From NCBI GenBank assembly GCA_011775825.1, contig JAABYK010000224.1, forward strand, positions 6,408-27,685: DNA of 21,278 bases, in the 5' to 3' direction. Shown piece by piece: positions 1-7,615 of the stretch. The translations under genes and the position numbers were made by a program. Position 1 is the stretch's first letter, and every line of letters starts with the position of its first letter. This stretch comes from Candidatus Zhuqueibacterota bacterium (GTDB lineage: Bacteria > Zhuqueibacterota > Zhuqueibacteria > Oceanimicrobiales > Oceanimicrobiaceae). The notes below the pieces were generated by a model. That model ran no database searches. It was given only the letters and a program-made list of their open reading frames with translations, and was not told where the DNA came from.

Positions 1-6
1 AGCGGC

Positions 7-468
7 ATGGAAGAACGAGCACTTGGTCTCATCGAAACCAAAGGGCTGGTGGGGGCCATTGAAGCTGCAGATGTCATGGTCAAAGCGGCAAATGTCAAGC
101 TCTTAGGTACAGAACAAACCATCGCAGCTTTGATAACCGTCAAAGTCGTTGGCGAAGTGGGTGCTGTAAAGTCTGCTGTTGATGCGGGTGCGAGGGCTGC
201 TGAAAGAATAGGGGAATTGATTTCCTGTCACGTGATACCTCGGCCACACGAAGATACCGAATCGATCGTTTACGAGGAGCACCAGAATGACGGCCCCCCA
301 ATCGTCACTGCTAATCTGAGCATAGAGGAAATAGAAGCCATGCCGGTCAGGCAACTTCGCAGGTTAGCCAGAGACTTTCCGAATTTTCCGATTCAGGGAA
401 GAGATATATCGAAAGCAAACAAAACATTGCTCATTGAAAAGTTCAGAGAGTTGTTCGAGAAGACATAG
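7..468 (+). CDS. BMC-domain microcompartment shell protein with C-terminal SAP/Rho_N-like extension
   Basis: This 153-residue protein would form a hexameric facet tile of a bacterial microcompartment shell. Residues 1-88 read as a single PduA/EutM/CcmK-type BMC domain: the start MEERALGLIETKGLVGAIEA, the VKAANVKLLG strand, GEVGAVKSAVDAGA, and the HVIPRPH end are all characteristic. Residue numbering matches PduA, so the pore loop can be read directly as E36-Q37-T38-I39-A40-A41, where PduA has EKIGSG. After a short linker, residues 104-153 form a helical module (LSIEEIEAMPVRQLRRLARDF ... KTLLIEKFREL) that resembles SAP or Rho_N nucleic-acid-binding folds. The ATG at 7 is the family's usual start; only six bases precede it, so its ribosome site and operon partners lie outside the window. 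No other microcompartment gene is present, so the cargo is unknown. The BMC call is firm; the tail's role is inference. Confidence 0.93.
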   Translation: MEERALGLIETKGLVGAIEAADVMVKAANVKLLGTEQTIAALITVKVVGEVGAVKSAVDAGARAAERIGELISCHVIPRPHEDTESIVYEEHQNDGPPIVTANLSIEEIEAMPVRQLRRLARDFPNFPIQGRDISKANKTLLIEKFRELFEKT

Positions 469-469
469 G

Positions 470-494
470 CTCCATTCTTCGAGTGGAGGTTTTT
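470..494 (+). terminator. Probable intrinsic terminator after the BMC gene
   Basis: An 8-bp stem (470-477 pairing with 481-488, one G-T pair) closes a 3-base loop and is followed one base later by five T residues (490-494). It lies just past the BMC stop codon, and would separate that gene from ispE. Confidence 0.5.
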
Positions 495-550
495 CATCTT
501 GCGAAGCTTAAACGCTGACATCAACCAGTGGTTTAGTCTTCTAATGTGAC

Positions 551-1426
551 ATGAACTCAGTTTTGCTACCATCTTACGCCAAGATAAATCTATGTCTGTT
601 CGTAAAAGGCAAGCGGAGTGATGGATACCACGAGATCGAGACGCTCATCCAGCAAGTTAATCTGAAAGATGATATCGAACTGACAATTAGGGATGAACCC
701 GGTATTGAATTATCTTGCGACCATCCTGACGTTCCCCGGGGTGAGGAAAACTTGTGTGTGCGTGCAGCAACCCACTTTATGCAAGCCACAAATATCCAAC
801 GGGGGATTCGCATCAAATTACACAAAGTCATACCGATGGGTGCGGGATTGGGGGGAGGGAGCAGCAACGCGGCGGTGGTGCTTATGGGCCTGTCAAAATT
901 GTGGCAGGAGAATCTTGAACCGCACCAACTCCTAGATTTGGCTTCTCAATTAGGTTCGGATGTGCCGTTTTTCATCGAAGGCGGGTTGGCAGTCGCAAGA
1001 GGTAGAGGAGAACGCCTGTATTTTTGCGAACAGATTTTAGATAAACCGGTTTTGTTGGTTTATCCCCGAATCAACATCTCGACGGCATGGGCCTATAATG
1101 AATTGAATTTAGGCTTGACAATGAACGAAAAAAATATTAAATTGGGGCATTTTAAAGTTAAAGAATTCAATAACGTAGATTTCTACCAGGAATTCAAAAA
1201 CGATTTCGAAAAAGTTGTTTTTGAAAAGTTTCCTTTGCTTCAGAAGATAAAAGAACAGATTTCGGAAAAAAATTCGTTATTTTCGGGTTTGTCGGGTTCC
1301 GGTTCGACACTGTTTGGCATATTTCGGGAAAGACATGAAGCTCTGGAGGCGAAGCGATTTTTCGAGAAAAAATACCTGACATTTGTAACTGATCCTTTGA
1401 AGTGGGGATATGGAGGTGTACTTTAA
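551..1426 (+). CDS. ispE: 4-diphosphocytidyl-2-C-methyl-D-erythritol kinase
   Basis: IspE phosphorylates CDP-methylerythritol with ATP in the non-mevalonate (MEP) route to isoprenoids, in the cytoplasm. The 291-residue length is normal. The GHMP-kinase features are all visible: the YAKINLCL start with Lys11, the glycine-rich ATP loop PMGAGLGGGSSNAA at 95-108, the catalytic Asp in GSDVPFF (D137), and the third motif LSGSGSTLFG at 247-256. The ATG at 551 has no clear Shine-Dalgarno sequence, but the preceding in-frame codons offer nothing better and the N-terminus aligns with the family. spoVG follows 57 bases downstream, the same ispE-spoVG order known from many bacteria. Confidence 0.97.
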   Translation: MNSVLLPSYAKINLCLFVKGKRSDGYHEIETLIQQVNLKDDIELTIRDEPGIELSCDHPDVPRGEENLCVRAATHFMQATNIQRGIRIKLHKVIPMGAGLGGGSSNAAVVLMGLSKLWQENLEPHQLLDLASQLGSDVPFFIEGGLAVARGRGERLYFCEQILDKPVLLVYPRINISTAWAYNELNLGLTMNEKNIKLGHFKVKEFNNVDFYQEFKNDFEKVVFEKFPLLQKIKEQISEKNSLFSGLSGSGSTLFGIFRERHEALEAKRFFEKKYLTFVTDPLKWGYGGVL

Positions 1427-1483
1427 GGTTGTGATGTGTGTTGTCTCTTCTGAGTTTTTATCATTTCATCTACGGAGGGAGGC

Positions 1484-1798
1484 ATGGAGATTACTGAAAT
1501 TAACATTAGTTTGCGAAACGAGGATAAGCTCAAAGCGTTCGTAAACGTCACCTTTGATGATGAGTTTGTTGTACGCGGAATGAAGGTGATTCGGGGATCA
1601 AGCGGGTATTTTATCAGCATGCCAAGCAGAAAGATGCCTGATGGTTCCTATCGGGACATAGCTCACCCGATTCGCAACGAGTTTCGGCAATACGTCGAGA
1701 AGGAAATTTTGGAGGAATATCGAACTGAGCTGGAAAAAGAAGGTGGGGATTTGTCCGATCTCACGAATGCGCTAGAGGAGCAGGAGGGTGACGAATAG
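1484..1798 (+). CDS. spoVG: SpoVG family RNA/DNA-binding regulator
   Basis: This 104-residue protein is a clear SpoVG: MEITEINISL at the start, then the core KAFVNVTFDDEFVVRGMKVI, the signature FISMPSRK at about 45-52 and the HPIRNEFRQYVEKEIL helix. SpoVG proteins are small nucleic-acid-binding regulators. They are best studied in sporulating Firmicutes but are widespread in non-sporulating bacteria, so the gene does not imply sporulation here. The C-terminal 25 residues are acidic. A strong ribosome site (GGAGGGAGG, about 1473-1481) fixes the ATG at 1484. The tRNA-Gln gene and prs follow. Confidence 0.95.
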   Translation: MEITEINISLRNEDKLKAFVNVTFDDEFVVRGMKVIRGSSGYFISMPSRKMPDGSYRDIAHPIRNEFRQYVEKEILEEYRTELEKEGGDLSDLTNALEEQEGDE

Positions 1799-1809
1799 AG
1801 CATTATGAT

Positions 1810-1836
1810 TTGTAAGAGCTGCAAGAACCTTATATT
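1810..1836 (+). promoter_or_regulatory. Possible promoter for tRNA-Gln
   Basis: TTGTAA (1810-1815, 4/6 match to the -35 consensus) and TATATT (1831-1836, 5/6 match to -10) are spaced by a short 15 bases. They would place a start just before the tRNA at 1851. The spacing makes this weak; transcription through from spoVG is the alternative. Confidence 0.25.
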
Positions 1837-1850
1837 GACATAGATTTTAA

Positions 1851-1922
1851 TGGGGCGTCGCCAAGTGGCAAGGCACGGGGTTTTGGTCCCCGCATTCGGA
1901 GGTTCGAATCCTCCCGCCCCAG
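1851..1922 (+). tRNA. tRNA-Gln (anticodon UUG)
   Basis: A full cloverleaf can be drawn. The acceptor stem TGGGGCG (1851-1857) pairs with CGCCCCA (1915-1921) and is followed by discriminator G1922. The D arm is GCC/GGC around AAGTGGCAA. The anticodon stem is CGGGG/CCCCG with loop TTTTGGT (1881-1887), giving anticodon TTG at 1883-1885. The T arm is GGAGG/CCTCC around TTCGAAT. The CCA end is not encoded (CAA follows). The anticodon reads CAA and, by wobble, CAG, so this tRNA could serve both glutamine codons. Confidence 0.97.
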
Positions 1923-1949
1923 CAACAATTAAAATGTCGCTCAATTTCT

Positions 1950-1983
1950 AATGACGGGATCCTGGAATAGGGTTGCCGTCATT
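1950..1983 (+). terminator. Hairpin after tRNA-Gln, terminator-like
   Basis: AATGACGG (1950-1957) pairs perfectly with CCGTCATT (1976-1983), and an inner CCT/AGG pair (1961-1963 with 1969-1971) extends the stem. The downstream sequence is TCTATG rather than a real T tract, so termination would be weak; it may instead mark a 3' processing or leader structure before prs. Confidence 0.4.
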
Positions 1984-2021
1984 TCTATGTTCGATTAAAG
2001 TGAAAACTGCTTGATTTAGTT

Positions 2022-2957
2022 ATGCAACCGAGTCCTATTATTTTTTCAGGGAATGCCAACAGACCGTTGGCAGAAAAGATCGCCCAGTATTTGAAAATTC
2101 CGCTTGGTGATTCGACCATTCAATACTTCAGTGACGGTGAGATTTGGGTTAAGTATAATGAAAACATTCGTGGATCGGATGTCTTTATTATTCAGCCAAC
2201 CAATGCGGCATCCAGAAATTTGCTGGAGTTGCTCATTATGCTGGATGCGGCCAAACGGGCGTCAGCAGAAAGAATCACCGCCGTCATTTCCTATTTTGGC
2301 TATGCTCGCCAGGATCGAAAAGATCAGCCCAGGGTGGCAATTTCGGCAAAGCTAATAGCCAATCTTCTTTCCACAGCCGGAGCGGATCGTATTCTGACCA
2401 TGGACTTGCATGCTCCGCAAATCCAGGGGTTCTTTGATATCCCGGTAGATCATCTTTACTCATCCGCTATTTTCACAGAATATTTTCGAGAGATGAAGAT
2501 ACCGAATTTGACTGTGGTTTCTCCCGACATTGGCGGCATCACGTTGGCGCGCGCCTATGCGAAACGCTTGGATGCGCCTCTCGCCATCATCGATAAGCGT
2601 CGGCCAAAGCACAACGAAGCGGAAATCATGCATATCATCGGTCAAGTGGATGGACGTAACATACTCATCATAGATGACATTGTGGATACAGCAGGAACGT
2701 TGTGCAATGCAGCCGGAGCTCTCAAAGATCATGGCGCGGAAGACATCTACGTGGCCTGTACGCATCCCATTCTGTCGGGACCCGCAATTGAGCGCATTTC
2801 TGAGGCCCCCATCACTCAAATCAGTGTCGCCGATACCGTGTTTGTACCGAAAGAAAAACAGCTTGAAAAAATCAAAATCTTGACTGCCTCCGAACTCTTT
2901 GGGGAGGCCATCAAACGAATTCATGGTGAAGAATCGATAAGTTCTTTGTTTGATTAA
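2022..2957 (+). CDS. prs: Ribose-phosphate pyrophosphokinase (PRPP synthetase)
   Basis: Prs makes phosphoribosyl pyrophosphate from ribose-5-phosphate and ATP, the precursor for purines, pyrimidines, NAD, histidine and tryptophan. The 311-residue length is typical of class I enzymes. Visible are the N-terminal IIFSGNANRPLAEKIAQYL, the FSDGEIWVKYNENIRGSDVFIIQ segment, YFGYARQDRKDQPR, the DLHAPQIQGFFDIPVDHL metal/PRPP region, and the PRPP-binding loop IDDIVDTAGTL at about 217-227. No Shine-Dalgarno sequence precedes the ATG at 2022, although the family alignment leaves no doubt about the start. rplY begins 15 bases after the stop, so the two are almost certainly cotranscribed. Confidence 0.98.
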   Translation: MQPSPIIFSGNANRPLAEKIAQYLKIPLGDSTIQYFSDGEIWVKYNENIRGSDVFIIQPTNAASRNLLELLIMLDAAKRASAERITAVISYFGYARQDRKDQPRVAISAKLIANLLSTAGADRILTMDLHAPQIQGFFDIPVDHLYSSAIFTEYFREMKIPNLTVVSPDIGGITLARAYAKRLDAPLAIIDKRRPKHNEAEIMHIIGQVDGRNILIIDDIVDTAGTLCNAAGALKDHGAEDIYVACTHPILSGPAIERISEAPITQISVADTVFVPKEKQLEKIKILTASELFGEAIKRIHGEESISSLFD

Positions 2958-2972
2958 ATTGGAGAAAAACGA

Positions 2973-3638
2973 ATGTCAGAATTAGAATTAAACGTCGAGA
3001 AACGAGACAACGTTGGCAAGCAAACCAGTAAAGAATTAAGAAGAGCGGGCAGAATACCCGGCATATATTATATTCATGGAGAAAATTCCATTCCGTTTTC
3101 TGTGGACGAGAAACAGTTGAACAATGCAATTTATTCGGAATCAAGTGTCATTGATCTAAAATTTGATTCCGGTAAGAAAACGAAGTGTGTGATCCGCGAT
3201 ATTCAGTGGCATCCGCTCTTTGATAGGCCACTCCATGTTGATTTGATGGGCATTAAGATGACCGAGAAGATTCAGGTAGAGGTGCCGGTCCATTTCGTGG
3301 GCGAAGCTATAGGCGTTAAACGAGATGGCGGCGTGTTGCAGCAAGTCGTCCGTGAAATTGAAGTAGAATGCTTGCCAGGCGACATACCGGAACACCTGGA
3401 AGTGGATGTCAGCGAGTTAGAAATTGGTGATACATTTCGGGTTGAGGAACTGGCGAACATCGCCAATGTCAAGCTCCTCGCAGATCCGGATCAGACGCTT
3501 GCCGTGGTTCGTCCACCACGAATTGAAGTCGAGCCAACCGTTGAACTTGAAGAAGAGGCGGCTGAGCCAGAATTGGTCGGTGAAGAGAAGGAGGCGGAAG
3601 AAGAACCTGAAGAGACAGAATCCTCAAAGGAAGAATAG
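2973..3638 (+). CDS. rplY: 50S ribosomal protein L25 / general stress protein Ctc
   Basis: This is the long (Ctc/TL5) form of L25, which binds 5S rRNA in the large subunit. Residues 1-95 are the L25 domain (KRDNVGKQTSKELRRAGRIPGIYY, then RDIQWHPLFDRPLHVDLMGI). Residues 98-185 are the beta-rich TL5 domain (KIQVEVPVHFVGEAIGVKRDGG, LPGDIPEHLEVDVSELEIGD). Residues 186-221 are an acidic Glu-rich tail, commonly seen in this family. A GGAG ribosome site lies a few bases before the ATG. The order prs-rplY-pth is a widely conserved cluster. Confidence 0.97.
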   Translation: MSELELNVEKRDNVGKQTSKELRRAGRIPGIYYIHGENSIPFSVDEKQLNNAIYSESSVIDLKFDSGKKTKCVIRDIQWHPLFDRPLHVDLMGIKMTEKIQVEVPVHFVGEAIGVKRDGGVLQQVVREIEVECLPGDIPEHLEVDVSELEIGDTFRVEELANIANVKLLADPDQTLAVVRPPRIEVEPTVELEEEAAEPELVGEEKEAEEEPEETESSKEE

Positions 3639-3656
3639 GCCGCGATTCTTGAGTGA

Positions 3657-4217
3657 ATGGACGAAGATTACTTGTTGGTCGGTCTCGGCAATCCGGGTCG
3701 TAAGTATGAGCGTACGCGACATAACGTCGGATTCATGATCATTGATAATTTGGCGCAGGAAGTTCAATGTGGGTTTGGACTCGAAAGGAACAGTTCCATT
3801 GGCAAGATCCAGAAAGATGGCAGAAATTTGAGATTGGCAAAACCATTGACCTATATGAATAGAAGTGGTGAGGCGGTAAGGGACATAGTACAAAAATACC
3901 AAATTCCTCTCAGCAACCTGCTTGTCATCTTAGACGACCTAAATCTCCCATTTGGAAAACTTCGATTCAGACGAAAAGGCAGTGACGGCGGCCATAATGG
4001 TTTGGCCTCGGTCATTTACCAATTAAGAAGCGAAGAATTTCCTCGTTTGAGGGTTGGCATTGGAGCAGAAACTCGGCTTGATGCGGTTTCCTTCGTGCTT
4101 TCAAAGTTTGATAAGAAAGAAAGAGGTGAACTTCCTGATATCATCAAGCATGCCACAGAAGCATGTCTTTCTTTTGTGACCGAAGGGATCGAAAAATCGA
4201 TGACTCGATATAACTAA
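3657..4217 (+). CDS. pth: Peptidyl-tRNA hydrolase
   Basis: Pth releases peptide from peptidyl-tRNA that drops off ribosomes, recycling tRNA. The 186-residue length is standard. The N-terminal motif GLGNPGRKYERTRHNVGF carries Asn12 and the catalytic His22 (E. coli Asn10 and His20). LAKPLTYMNRSG carries the conserved substrate-binding Asn, and LDDLNLPFGKLRFRRKGSDGGHNGL holds the catalytic-site Asp and the GGHNGL signature. It starts 18 bases after rplY with a modest purine-rich ribosome site (TTGAGTGA) and is followed by hppA after 25 bases. Confidence 0.97.
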   Translation: MDEDYLLVGLGNPGRKYERTRHNVGFMIIDNLAQEVQCGFGLERNSSIGKIQKDGRNLRLAKPLTYMNRSGEAVRDIVQKYQIPLSNLLVILDDLNLPFGKLRFRRKGSDGGHNGLASVIYQLRSEEFPRLRVGIGAETRLDAVSFVLSKFDKKERGELPDIIKHATEACLSFVTEGIEKSMTRYN

Positions 4218-4242
4218 TGCAAAAAAATTGAGGAGGATTTAG

Positions 4243-6279
4243 TTGGCTATTCCCATCATTCCGATAGCAGCGAGTTTGTTAGCCATAGCTTTTGTAATTT
4301 ACTTAAGTCTGGATGTAATGAAAAAAGATCCGGGTAACTCCCGGATGGTTGAAATCTCCAAAGCTGTTCAGGAGGGAGCGAAAGCATTTCTCAAAAGAGA
4401 ATTCATCTATATAGGGAGTTTCGTGGTCGTCATTTCGATTCTAATCGCCCTTGCCCCTTTATTTGCAGAGGTTGAGTTGGGATGGAGAACATCCGTCGCT
4501 TTTATCACGGGTGCGTGTGCTTCTGCGCTTGCTGGCTACATTGGGATGAGCATTGCTACGCGTTCCAACAGCAGAACAACGCAGGGTGCGCTCAGCGGTG
4601 GTCTTAGAGGCGCCCTCAGCGTTGCCGTGTCAGGTGGGGCCGTCATGGGAATGAGTGTGGTGGGGATATCTTTGTTGGGGCTGTGCATTATGTTTTACAT
4701 CTTTCAAGGCAATCCAATCATCATTAATGGATACGCCATGGGCGCAAGTCTGGTCGCCTTGTTCGCACGTAGCGGAGGCGGCATCTTTACCAAAGGCGCC
4801 GATATGGGCGCCGACCTGGTTGGAAAAGTCGAAGCCGGTATCCCTGAAGACGATCCACGAAATCCTGCTGTAATTGCTGACAATGTTGGCGATAATGTCG
4901 GAGACGTTGCGGGTTTAGGAGCGGATCTTTTGGAATCCTACGTCGAATCCATCATCGCGGCCATCGCCATTGCAGCATTTATTGGCTTTGCAACTTCCGA
5001 TGAAATTAAGAACACCCTGCAAATGCTGCCGCTATATATCGCCAGTGCAGGTATTGTGTCGTCCATTATTGGTGTTCTGTTTGTACGAATTGCAGGAAGA
5101 ACGAATCCACAAGGTTCGTTAATGGGCGGAACCTACGTCAGCGCCGCTTTAACGGCTATCGTGACCTATTTCATCGTCAAGTTTTATGGCGCAGCTTATA
5201 CAGAAGATGGCACGATCTACTCAGCCATGGGACCGTTTTGGGCGACCATCTCCGGCGTGCTTGCAGGAATCATTGTCGGGTTTTTCAGCGAGTACTTTAC
5301 CTCCGGAAAATACCGGCCTGTTAAACGCCTGGCTGAAGATTCGAAGAGTGGACCAGCGCTGACTGTGACGGGAGGCATTTCAGTCGGAATGGCCTCGACT
5401 GCGGTGCCAGTGATTGCACTGGCTGTGGCCGTCATGATTGCGTATCACGTCGCCGGCATTTACGGCGTGGCTTTGGCGGCATTTGGCATGTTAGCGACAA
5501 CCGGTATGGTCGTAGCAGTTGATTCCTATGGCCCGATAGCGGATAATGCCGGCGGCATCGCGGAAATGGCTGAGTTGGATCCCAAGGTTCGAAATATTAC
5601 CGACAATTTGGACGCAGTTGGAAATACGACAGCCGCAATTGGTAAAGGTTTCGCCATCGGTTCCGCTGCGTTTGCTGCGTTGGGTCTTTTGGTTGCTTAT
5701 ATGAAAGCCGCAAACGTTGATGTCGCAGACATCAAGGATCCCAAAGTTCTGGCCGGCTTATTAATTGGCGGTATGTTCCCATTTCTGATCTCGTCTATGC
5801 TTTTCAAGGCAGTTAGCAAGGCTGCTTTTAGAATGATAGAAGAGGTGCGAAGGCAATTCAAAGAAATTCCGGGGCTTATGGAGGGCAAGGTGCTGCCTGA
5901 TTCAGCTCGATGTGTCGACATCAGCACCACCGGAGCTATCCAGGGTATGCTGGTCCCCGGTTCTCTCGCAATTGTGACCCCTGTGATTATTGGCAAACTT
6001 TTGGGACCACACGCACTTGCCGGACTTCTGGTGGGCGCACTGGTGACCGGCGTGATGCTGGGCATTCAAATGGCGAATTCTGGAGGCGCCATGGACAACG
6101 CCAAAAAATACATCGAGGACGGCCATTTCGGGGGGAAAGGAAGCGAAACTCACAAAGCCACGGTGATTGGCGATACGGTTGGCGATCCGTTGAAAGATAC
6201 CGTTGGGCCATCGATTAACATTCTGATCAAGCTCATGGCGGTCATTTCATTAGTCCTGGCACCATTATTTATTCAATAG
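4243..6279 (+). CDS. hppA: Membrane-bound ion-pumping pyrophosphatase, K+-dependent type
   Basis: This 678-residue inner-membrane protein couples pyrophosphate hydrolysis to H+ and/or Na+ export. It starts at TTG 4243 behind a strong GAGGAGG site. Many hydrophobic segments are visible, as expected for the 16-helix family. The catalytic loops are present: DMGADLVGKVE at 187-197, followed by IPEDDPRNPAVIADNVGDNVGD, and the C-terminal GDTVGDPLKDTVGPS. In the subfamily motif GNTTAAIGKG (460-469), Ala464 and Gly467 stand where K+-independent enzymes have Lys and Thr, so it should be K+-stimulated. Helix 6 carries both Glu231 and Glu235 (LLESYVES), positions linked to ion choice; I cannot decide Na+ versus H+. 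Its place among translation genes suggests removal of biosynthetic pyrophosphate, with energy recovery; this is inference. Confidence 0.96.
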   Translation: MAIPIIPIAASLLAIAFVIYLSLDVMKKDPGNSRMVEISKAVQEGAKAFLKREFIYIGSFVVVISILIALAPLFAEVELGWRTSVAFITGACASALAGYIGMSIATRSNSRTTQGALSGGLRGALSVAVSGGAVMGMSVVGISLLGLCIMFYIFQGNPIIINGYAMGASLVALFARSGGGIFTKGADMGADLVGKVEAGIPEDDPRNPAVIADNVGDNVGDVAGLGADLLESYVESIIAAIAIAAFIGFATSDEIKNTLQMLPLYIASAGIVSSIIGVLFVRIAGRTNPQGSLMGGTYVSAALTAIVTYFIVKFYGAAYTEDGTIYSAMGPFWATISGVLAGIIVGFFSEYFTSGKYRPVKRLAEDSKSGPALTVTGGISVGMASTAVPVIALAVAVMIAYHVAGIYGVALAAFGMLATTGMVVAVDSYGPIADNAGGIAEMAELDPKVRNITDNLDAVGNTTAAIGKGFAIGSAAFAALGLLVAYMKAANVDVADIKDPKVLAGLLIGGMFPFLISSMLFKAVSKAAFRMIEEVRRQFKEIPGLMEGKVLPDSARCVDISTTGAIQGMLVPGSLAIVTPVIIGKLLGPHALAGLLVGALVTGVMLGIQMANSGGAMDNAKKYIEDGHFGGKGSETHKATVIGDTVGDPLKDTVGPSINILIKLMAVISLVLAPLFIQ

Positions 6280-6306
6280 TTTTTCTGAAAAGGAGGTGAA
6301 ATAGCA

Positions 6307-6735
6307 TTGCCGAAATACGAAACCACAGTTGTCTGTGATTCTTTTTTGAAAGATGAAGACAAGCAAAATCTGGTGACAAAAATAGAGAACTTCATAAAGA
6401 ATAATGGGGGAGAAATTCACAAAATAGAAGATTGGGGTAAGAAAAGACTGGCTTACGAGATTCAACGTAAACAGTATGGAATTTATGTTTACTTCTTATA
6501 TTCTGGACCAAGCGCGCTCCCGGATCTGTTGGAACGTGAATTCCGTCTGGAAGAACCCATACTGCGGTACTTAACCGTCAAGTTTGACCCCAAAATGATG
6601 GAGCCGGAAGAAGTGAAGCCCGGGGGGTCGGAACCGAAGAAGTCCACAGGTGAAGATGAATCCGAGAAATCTGGCGACGAGAACGACGAAGATACCGCAG
6701 TGGACGAAACAGAAGAAGCCGAAGTCAAAGAATGA
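6307..6735 (+). CDS. rpsF: 30S ribosomal protein S6
   Basis: S6 is a small-subunit platform protein that pairs with S18. Residues 1-98 carry the family core: YETTVVCDSFLKDEDKQNLVTKIENFI, GGEIHKIEDWGKKRLAYEIQRKQYGIYVYFLY and LEREFRLEEPILRYLTVKFD. The last 40 or so residues are a Glu/Asp-rich tail, a common variable feature. A consensus AAGGAGGTGA site at 6290-6299 points to the TTG at 6307. The gene opens the rpsF-ssb-rpsR-rplI operon. Only 27 bases separate it from hppA, so I see no room for the S6:S18-binding leader known from other bacteria. Confidence 0.97.
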   Translation: MPKYETTVVCDSFLKDEDKQNLVTKIENFIKNNGGEIHKIEDWGKKRLAYEIQRKQYGIYVYFLYSGPSALPDLLEREFRLEEPILRYLTVKFDPKMMEPEEVKPGGSEPKKSTGEDESEKSGDENDEDTAVDETEEAEVKE

Positions 6736-6812
6736 TAAAGGCTTGCAAGGGAGTGCATGCAATGATATATGAAGTTACGTTGCCATGAATTTAGAAACCG
6801 GAGGGTGTGAGA

Positions 6813-7352
6813 ATGGGGAATTTAAAGATGCCTGACATAAATAATGTCATGATTGCCGGAAATTTGACGAACGAACCATCGTTCCGGAAGACCACCAATG
6901 GCACTTCCGTGGCTAATTTTCATATTGCTTCCAATCGTAAATTCAAGGACAATTCCGGACAGTGGAGGGAGAATGTCTGTTTTATTGGGGTGGTCGCCTG
7001 GCATAAACTGGCAGAGAGTTGTTTTGAATTTCTCACCAAAGGTTCGGCCGTTTTGGTAGAAGGTGAATTGCAGAGCCGTTCCTGGAAAAATAATGATGGG
7101 ACTTCTAACAACGTCGTAGAAATAAAAGCCAGAAGAATCCAATTTCTAAATCGTCAGCCCAAGAAAGACGAGGCCATGACGCCGGAGAGCGATGAAACGC
7201 TTCTTGAAACAAAAGAAGGCGCTCCAAAGAAATCTAATGATTCAGTTGAAAATACTCAAGAAAGCTTTCCAACTCCAAATGAGAATAGCAAAGATGAGGA
7301 GTTCCCAAGCAATTCGGAATTCAAATTTGGATACGATGGCTCAAATTTGTAA
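6813..7352 (+). CDS. ssb: Single-stranded DNA-binding protein
   Basis: SSB coats single-stranded DNA in replication, repair and recombination. The OB fold is clear in residues 1-110: INNVMIAGNLTNEPSFRKTTNGTSVANFHIASNRKF, then CFIGVVAWHKLAESCFEFLTKGSAVLVEGELQSRSW and VVEIKARRIQFL. The rest is a low-complexity Ser/Glu/Asn linker. The C-terminus is SEFKFGYDGSNL rather than the usual acidic DDDIPF-type tip; a DEEFP string lies 14 residues from the end. I chose the ATG at 6813 (179 residues) because GGAGG at 6800-6804 is well spaced from it; the in-frame GTG at 6807 is too close. Position between rpsF and rpsR is the classic arrangement. Confidence 0.95.
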   Translation: MGNLKMPDINNVMIAGNLTNEPSFRKTTNGTSVANFHIASNRKFKDNSGQWRENVCFIGVVAWHKLAESCFEFLTKGSAVLVEGELQSRSWKNNDGTSNNVVEIKARRIQFLNRQPKKDEAMTPESDETLLETKEGAPKKSNDSVENTQESFPTPNENSKDEEFPSNSEFKFGYDGSNL

Positions 7353-7393
7353 AATGCATTCAGATCTAGAAAAATTAAAGGAGTAAGAACCAT

Positions 7394-7615
7394 ATGTTGA
7401 AAAGAAGAAAAATATGTCGGTTTTGTGAAGATGGCGTAAAATACATAGACTACAAAGACGAAAAGCGACTCATGCGCTTCATTACAGAGCAAGGCAAAAT
7501 CATCCCCAGACGCACTTCAGGAACTTGTGCGCCTCACCAACGACAACTGAGGCAAGCCATTAAACGGGCCAGACATTTGGCGCTTGTGCCTTATGTCGTT
7601 GAAATGCCCAAATAG
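7394..7615 (+). CDS. rpsR: 30S ribosomal protein S18 (zinc-ligand-containing form)
   Basis: S18 binds with S6 in the 30S platform. The 73-residue sequence is standard, with KRLMRFITEQGKIIPRRTSGTCAPHQRQLRQAIKRARHLALVPY. It is the 'C+' variant: Cys8, Cys11, Cys45 and His48 form a plausible zinc site (CRFC ... CAPH), where many S18 proteins have lost the cysteines. AAAGGAG at 7377-7383 sets the ATG at 7394. The usual rplI partner is separated by a 284-base gap with a repeat element. Confidence 0.97.
   Translation: MLKRRKICRFCEDGVKYIDYKDEKRLMRFITEQGKIIPRRTSGTCAPHQRQLRQAIKRARHLALVPYVVEMPK

Noticed and set aside
499..549. A 16-codon frame from TTG with TGGAGG upstream, ending just before ispE
   Set aside because: The ribosome-site-like bases belong to the terminator stem after the BMC gene, and the peptide has no recognisable content.
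6280..6306. An S6:S18-binding leader before rpsF
   Set aside because: Only 27 bases lie between hppA and rpsF; no room for the known stem with its CCG-containing bulge, and the rpsF-ssb gap shows no convincing equivalent.
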